Shown here: positions 6,208 through 11,850 of the stretch, piece after piece
Layout of the letters: each line of letters starts with the position of its first letter
How positions within the stretch are numbered: position 1 is the stretch's first letter
NCBI GenBank assembly: GCA_938009115.1
Contig: CALLHZ010000048.1
Span: 1-11,850 of the forward strand
From: an uncultured Clostridia bacterium
Lineage (GTDB): Bacteria > Bacillota > Clostridia > Peptostreptococcales > Anaerovoracaceae
DNA length: 11,850 nucleotides
Reading direction: 5' to 3'
Translations under genes and position numbers: made by a program
Notes under the pieces: model-generated
Seen by the model: only the letters and a program-made list of their open reading frames with translations
Told to the model about the DNA's origin: nothing
Database searches by the model: none

Positions 6208-7101
6208 GTGAAAATTACTGAATTGATACAATCGAGCAATGCGTCCTTGTCTTTTGAGGTTTTTCCTCCGAAAAACAATGATTCCTATGAAACGATCTGT
6301 GCAGCAGCCGGAGAGATCGCCCGCCTGGCGCCCAGCTTTATGAGCATCACTTACGGCGCCGGCGGCGGGACAAGCGACTATACCGTCTCGATCGCAGCAA
6401 AGATACAAGAGCAGCATCATATTACTGCGTTGGCCCACCTGAGCTGCATCAACGCCTCCCGGGCCGGCGTCATCCATCAGCTCGAACTGATGAAGCGTGC
6501 CGGGATCGAAAATGTCCTGGCTTTGCGCGGCGACGCCGCCGATTCCCCAAGGGAGACTCCTCAAAGGGGATACCGTTATGCCAGCGAGCTTATAAAAACG
6601 ATCCGGGAGTACGGCGACTTTTGTGTCGGCGGGGCTTGTTATCCGGAAATGCATACGGAGTCAAAGAATCAGGACGAGGATATCCGGCATTTGAAAGAAA
6701 AACAAGAGGCGGGCTGCGCGTTTTTGACCACACAAATGTTTTTTGACAATCATGTCTACTATAACTTCCTTTGCAAGCTCAGAGCGGCTGGTGTTCATAT
6801 TCCTGTCATCCCGGGTATCATGCCGGTGATCAACGCCGCGCAGATCCGCCGGATCACGGCATTGTCCGGCACGACGCTTCCTCAGAGGTTCCGTTATATC
6901 GTGGATCGTTTTGGAGAGGATGCCGCAGCGATGAAGCAGGCCGGGATCGCCTATGCCACGGAGCAGATCGTCGATCTGCTGGCCAACGGCGTAACGGCAG
7001 TCCACGTCTACTCCATGAACAATGCGTCCGTTGCTGCGAAGCTTTGTGAAAATCTTTCGGAGATCCTTCGCTGCCGGAGAGGAGGCGCCCATGAAAATTG
7101 A
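6208..7101 (+). CDS. metF: 5,10-methylenetetrahydrofolate reductase
   Basis: A 297-residue flavoprotein that reduces methylene-THF to methyl-THF, the methyl donor for the MetH encoded next. The chosen start is GTG 6208, seven bases after AAAGGAG (6194-6200). The frame is open back to 6061, but that stretch is the attenuator leader, and homology begins at VKITELI. Family signs are SLSFEVFPPKNN (the Glu17 region that matches the catalytic Glu28 of E. coli MetF), SITYGAGGG, the folate/FAD motif VLALRGD (Asp109), and TQMFFDN (Gln176 region). The length equals that of bacterial MetF; there is no C-terminal regulatory extension. The last 11 bases overlap the start of metH, so translation is coupled. 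In acetogens and some clostridia MetF also serves the Wood-Ljungdahl methyl branch, but pairing with metH points to methionine synthesis. Confidence 0.95.
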   Translation: MKITELIQSSNASLSFEVFPPKNNDSYETICAAAGEIARLAPSFMSITYGAGGGTSDYTVSIAAKIQEQHHITALAHLSCINASRAGVIHQLELMKRAGIENVLALRGDAADSPRETPQRGYRYASELIKTIREYGDFCVGGACYPEMHTESKNQDEDIRHLKEKQEAGCAFLTTQMFFDNHVYYNFLCKLRAAGVHIPVIPGIMPVINAAQIRRITALSGTTLPQRFRYIVDRFGEDAAAMKQAGIAYATEQIVDLLANGVTAVHVYSMNNASVAAKLCENLSEILRCRRGGAHEN

Positions 7102-9505
7102 CGAATACATCAGCCGGGGAACTTTCTTTCTGGACGGCGGAACCGGCTCTATGCTCCAGCGCAGCGGCCTTCGTCCCGGAGAACTGCCTGAAATATGGAA
7201 TCTCACACATCCTGCAGAGATCGTCAACCTGCACAAAGCCTATTATGAAGCGGGCAGTCACGCTGTCGTGACCAATACTTTTGGAGCCAGCGGGCTGAAA
7301 TTTGACGGAAAGGGCGGGAATCTTTCCGTGGCTGAGATCGTAAAGGCCGCGGTCCTTTGCGCCCGTGAGGCTCAAGAGCTTGCCCAAGGAGGGCAGAAAG
7401 ATCGCTTCGTCGCATTGGACATCGGACCCCTGGGTCGTTTGATGGCCCCTTTGGGCGATATTTCCTTTGAGCGCGCGGTTCAACTGTTTTCTGAAATCGT
7501 TCAGGCCGGCGATCAGGCCGGCGCGGATTTTATTTTTATCGAAACCATGGGCTGCAGCTGGGAAACAAAAGCCGCCGTGCTGGCGGCGAAGGAAAACAGC
7601 GATCTCCCCATTTTCGCCAGCAACGCATACCAACTGAACGAAAGGACTCAAAGCGGCGCGACACCCGAAGTCATGGCTGTTCTTTTGCAAGGGCTCGGTG
7701 TGAATGCGCTGGGGGCAAACTGTTCACTGGGCCCGGAGCAGATGCTGACATTGCTGCCTCGATTCACCGCATCTTCGGGATTGCCTTTGATCATCAAGCC
7801 CAATGCCGGCCTGCCTCATCCCGGGGATGCAACGCCGGTCTACGATGTGGGACCGGAAGGGTTTGCCCGCTTTATGGGTCAGGCGGTCCTTCGTGGCGCT
7901 GCCGTCGTCGGCGGTTGCTGCGGCACGACGCCGGCACATATCAAAGCAATGGTGCAGGAAGTCCGGCGCGTAGCGCCCGACCCCCGTTTACGCCCGATGC
8001 CTTCACTGCCCGCAGCGGTCTGCTCCGGATCCAAAGTCGTGACTTTCGGAGGGGAACCGGTTTTGATCGGAGAGCGCATCAACCCTACGGGACGAAAGGA
8101 GTTCCGGGAAGCCCTGCTGAGCGGCGATGTGGAGTATGCGGTCAACGAAGCGTTGATGCAAAAAGATTGCGGGGCTCAGGCGCTGGATGTGAACACCGGC
8201 ATTCCCGGCGCTGACGAACCAGCTCTGCTTGCACGATGCGTAGAGCGGATCCAGCAATCCTGCGACCTGCCGCTGCAGCTGGACACCGCGGACAGCAGTG
8301 CCATGGAACGGGCGCTGCGGGTCTTCAACGGAAAAGCCATGGTAAACTCCGTCAACGGGAGCGAGCGGAGCATGGATACGGTTTTCCCGCTCATTCGGAA
8401 GTATGGCGGTGTGGCTGTTTGCCTGACGCTGGACGAGGGCGGTATCCCGGAAACGGCGGAGGGCCGCCTGTTGATCGCCGAAAAGATCCTCCAAAGAGCC
8501 GCCGACTGGGGCATTCCATCAAGAGACCTGGTCTTTGATCCCCTGGTGATGACAGTGGCCAGCAGAGCGGAGGCTGCATCGGTCTCTTTGGAGTCTGTCA
8601 GACTGATCCGGGAGCGGCTTGGCTGCGCCTGTCTTCTGGGCGTGTCCAATGTATCCCATGGACTGCCGGAGCGGGATCGCATTACTGCTGCGTTCCTCAC
8701 AATGGCTTTGGCATCGGGGACGGAGGCCGTCATTGCCAATCCCTGTGCTCCCCGGATCCGGCAGGCGATTGCGGATTACCGCGCGCTGGCGGGTCTGGAT
8801 CCCCATTGCAGAGACTATATACGTCAGGCAACAGAGGATTTCTTCGGGTCGTCCGGGCAGTCATTTTCACCAAAGGCCCGAAAGGACAGAGCAGATCTCA
8901 GCCTTCGGGAAGCCATCGGAGAAGGTCTTTGCGAGGCTGCTGTTCTGGCTGCAAAGAAAGGACTGGAATATTTTAAACCTATGGAGCTGATCGACAGGCA
9001 GATTCTCCCTGCCCTGGATCAGGCGGGACGGGAGTTTGACAGCGGCGATATTTTTCTGCCTCAACTGATCCTGTGCGCCCAGGCCGCCAAAGGCGCCTTT
9101 GATGAAATCAAAAAAAGAATGCCCGCTTCAGTGGAGCAAGGACCGGCGGTAGTTCTTGCCACCGTACATAATGACATTCATGATATCGGAAAGAATATTG
9201 CGAGGACGCTGTTGGAAAATTACGGATACAGGGTCATCGATCTTGGCAAGGATGTTCCTTCGGAAACGGTGGTTCAGGCTGCGGCAGCAGAAGGAGCCGG
9301 TCTGGTGGGATTGAGCGCTTTGATGACCACGACGCTTCCGTCTATGAAGGAAACGATCGCTCTCCTTCGGGAAAAACTGCCGGGCTGCAGGATCCTTGTG
9401 GGCGGCGCTGTTCTCACGGAAGAGTATGCGGCAGCGATCGGCGCAGATCATTGGGCAAAAACGGCAATGGACACTGTGCGATATGCGCAGGAACTCTTCG
9501 ACTGA
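7091..9505 (+). CDS. metH: Cobalamin-dependent methionine synthase, short form without reactivation domain
   Basis: Transfers the methyl group of methyl-THF via cobalamin to homocysteine. At 804 residues it holds three of the four E. coli MetH modules. The homocysteine-binding barrel (about 1-295) has the zinc ligands Cys211 (GANCSLG) and Cys276-Cys277 (GGCCGTTP). The pterin-binding barrel (about 315-580) has GERINPTG and ALDVNTG. The B12 cap and Rossmann domain (about 600-804) has DIHDIG (695-700) with the cobalt-binding His697, then LSALMTTTLP and VGGAVL. The C-terminal AdoMet-dependent reactivation domain (about 300 residues in E. coli) is absent, as in many anaerobes. ATG 7091 is preferred over the longer open frame because GGAGG (7080-7084) precedes it and the fold starts there. 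It overlaps metF by 11 bp. A strong terminator follows. Confidence 0.95.
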   Translation: MKIDEYISRGTFFLDGGTGSMLQRSGLRPGELPEIWNLTHPAEIVNLHKAYYEAGSHAVVTNTFGASGLKFDGKGGNLSVAEIVKAAVLCAREAQELAQGGQKDRFVALDIGPLGRLMAPLGDISFERAVQLFSEIVQAGDQAGADFIFIETMGCSWETKAAVLAAKENSDLPIFASNAYQLNERTQSGATPEVMAVLLQGLGVNALGANCSLGPEQMLTLLPRFTASSGLPLIIKPNAGLPHPGDATPVYDVGPEGFARFMGQAVLRGAAVVGGCCGTTPAHIKAMVQEVRRVAPDPRLRPMPSLPAAVCSGSKVVTFGGEPVLIGERINPTGRKEFREALLSGDVEYAVNEALMQKDCGAQALDVNTGIPGADEPALLARCVERIQQSCDLPLQLDTADSSAMERALRVFNGKAMVNSVNGSERSMDTVFPLIRKYGGVAVCLTLDEGGIPETAEGRLLIAEKILQRAADWGIPSRDLVFDPLVMTVASRAEAASVSLESVRLIRERLGCACLLGVSNVSHGLPERDRITAAFLTMALASGTEAVIANPCAPRIRQAIADYRALAGLDPHCRDYIRQATEDFFGSSGQSFSPKARKDRADLSLREAIGEGLCEAAVLAAKKGLEYFKPMELIDRQILPALDQAGREFDSGDIFLPQLILCAQAAKGAFDEIKKRMPASVEQGPAVVLATVHNDIHDIGKNIARTLLENYGYRVIDLGKDVPSETVVQAAAAEGAGLVGLSALMTTTLPSMKETIALLREKLPGCRILVGGAVLTEEYAAAIGADHWAKTAMDTVRYAQELFD

Positions 9506-9520
9506 GGTGCTCCCGCATCA

Positions 9521-9550
9521 AAACAGGCTGCCTTTCGGCAGCCTGTTTTT
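9521..9550. terminator. Bidirectional terminator between convergent metH and glmS
   Basis: AAACAGGCTGCC (9521-9532), loop TTTC, GGCAGCCTGTTT (9537-9548) is a perfect 12-bp stem that continues into T's on the plus strand (9546-9550). On the minus strand the same stem is followed by a run of four T's. It lies 15 bases after the metH stop and 16 bases beyond the glmS stop, so it can serve both genes. Confidence 0.92.
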
Positions 9551-9566
9551 GATCGCATCCATTTGG

Positions 9567-11396
<1,830 letters not shown>

Positions 11397-11489
11397 AGTT
11401 TTTGTCTCCTTTATAATATATATGCAGCACAGATTTTTTTTGCATACAAAAAGAATCCCATGCTACTGTGAAATGACTGCGATATCAAT

Positions 11490-11640
11490 TTCCTGCAGCC
11501 GGCCTTTTGTCCACCGGGTCACCCCGGAGATTTGTTAGCCGTGTAAGGATTCCTGATTGAACCCCGGAGGCATCCGCCGAATACTTCGATACTCCCCCGT
11601 CCTCGTCGTCTTGCCTGTTGGGGCAAGCGCTGGCGCTTCA
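11490..11640 (-). ncRNA. glmS ribozyme (glucosamine-6-phosphate-activated self-cleaving RNA)
   Basis: The minus strand upstream of glmS carries the conserved core: the cleavage-site sequence GAAGCGCCA (11631-11639), a stem CTTGCC/GGCAAG, GACGAGG (11601-11607), TATCGA and TCGGCGGATGCCTCC (about 11566-11580). A 3' stem CCGGG-GTGA-CCCGG (11514-11527) fits the peripheral domain. From the known family, cleavage should fall between the A at 11637 and the G at 11636. Bound glucosamine-6-phosphate acts as the catalytic cofactor, and the cleaved mRNA is then degraded, giving feedback control of glmS. The outer limits are approximate. The remaining 75 or so nt to the ribosome binding site are AT-rich and hold nothing else that I recognise. 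Confidence 0.92.
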
Positions 11641-11686
11641 TTGCAATCCCTTTATGGGAACCTGACCTCCTTTCGTGGTATACTGC

Positions 11687-11715
11687 ATTTTAGCACATAT
11701 ATTGGAAGATATCAA
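11687..11715 (-). promoter_or_regulatory. Predicted sigma-A promoter of glmS
   Basis: On the minus strand TTGATA (11710-11715) and TAAAAT (11687-11692) are separated by 17 bp. Transcription would begin near 11680, about 45 nt upstream of the ribozyme cleavage site, which leaves the short 5' fragment expected for a glmS leader. Confidence 0.7.
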
Positions 11716-11774
11716 TGCCGGAAGGGCGGAAAGCCCGGGCTGAAAAAATCGTAAAAATATTTGAAAGAAAACGG

Positions 11775-11803
11775 TTGACAACCAGGTACCTGACCCCTAT
11801 AAT
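11775..11803 (+). promoter_or_regulatory. Perfect-consensus sigma-A promoter pointing out of the window
   Basis: TTGACA (11775-11780), a 17-bp spacer and TATAAT (11798-11803) match the consensus exactly. Two palindromes overlap it: GGTTG-A-CAACC (11773-11783, covering the -35 box) and CAGGTACCTG (11783-11792, in the spacer). These are candidate operator sites. The gene served is off the right edge and is divergent from glmS. Confidence 0.8.
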
Positions 11804-11811
11804 AAAAACGT

Positions 11812-11845
11812 TCCGCTCAAAAGCGGAGCCGCTCTGAGAAAGAGC
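11812..11845 (+). other. Two tandem hairpins at the 5' end of the rightward transcript
   Basis: TCCGCT-CAAA-AGCGGA (11812-11827) and GCTCT-GAGAA-AGAGC (11831-11845) begin within a few bases of the expected transcription start. Such 5' hairpins can stabilise an mRNA or be the first elements of a longer leader. The window ends before this can be judged. Confidence 0.45.
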
Positions 11846-11850
11846 AGAGA

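Noticed and set aside
7022..7090. N-terminal extension of metH into metF
   Set aside because: It overlaps the metF C-terminus in another frame, and a clear GGAGG precedes ATG 7091.
11724..11746. GGGC-GGAAA-GCCC hairpin followed further on by AAAAAA as a terminator
   Set aside because: The stem is only 4 bp, no T tract follows it on either strand in the right orientation, and no gene ends there.

Overview
The window looks like a chromosomal segment from an anaerobic, amino-acid-fermenting Firmicute (Clostridia type) with moderately high GC. Three things point there: a selenocysteine-containing component B of the glycine/sarcosine/betaine reductase family, a glmS gene preceded by a glmS ribozyme (mostly a Firmicutes arrangement), and strong sigma-A promoters with AGGAGG-type ribosome binding sites. 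I see no insertion sequence, phage gene, CRISPR array, tRNA or rRNA.

Layout. Positions 1-2112 (+) hold the 3' end of an OmpR/PhoB-type response regulator and a complete PhoR-type sensor kinase, overlapping by 4 bp. From 2120 a new promoter leads into a three-gene unit (2196-5900, +): a GrdE-like pyruvoyl-subunit precursor, a GrdB-like selenoprotein, and a two-repeat AspT/YidE-type membrane transporter. The selenoprotein gene has an in-frame UGA at 4536-4538 that is read through as selenocysteine; the real gene runs 3498-4769. The SECIS-like hairpin just after the UGA puts its GGU loop at the same codon distance as in E. coli fdhF.

From 5911 a strong promoter with a palindrome over its -10 box starts a leader of about 260 nt. 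The leader contains an 11-bp long-range helix that is mutually exclusive with an intrinsic terminator, so it looks like an attenuator or riboswitch that I cannot assign to a known class. It controls metF (methylenetetrahydrofolate reductase) and an overlapping short metH (homocysteine, folate and B12 domains, no reactivation domain). Together these reduce methylene-THF and pass the methyl group to homocysteine.

A terminator shared by both strands separates metH from the convergent glmS (9567-11396, -), which makes glucosamine-6-phosphate. Its leader (about 11400-11680) carries a glmS self-cleaving ribozyme. At the right edge a perfect-consensus promoter (TTGACA-17-TATAAT) with palindromes in and around its spacer points rightward to a gene outside the window.

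The best candidates for something undescribed are the metF leader switch and the coupling of a component-B reductase to an AspT-like transporter without the usual central regulatory domains. The substrate of that reductase cannot be fixed from the sequence.
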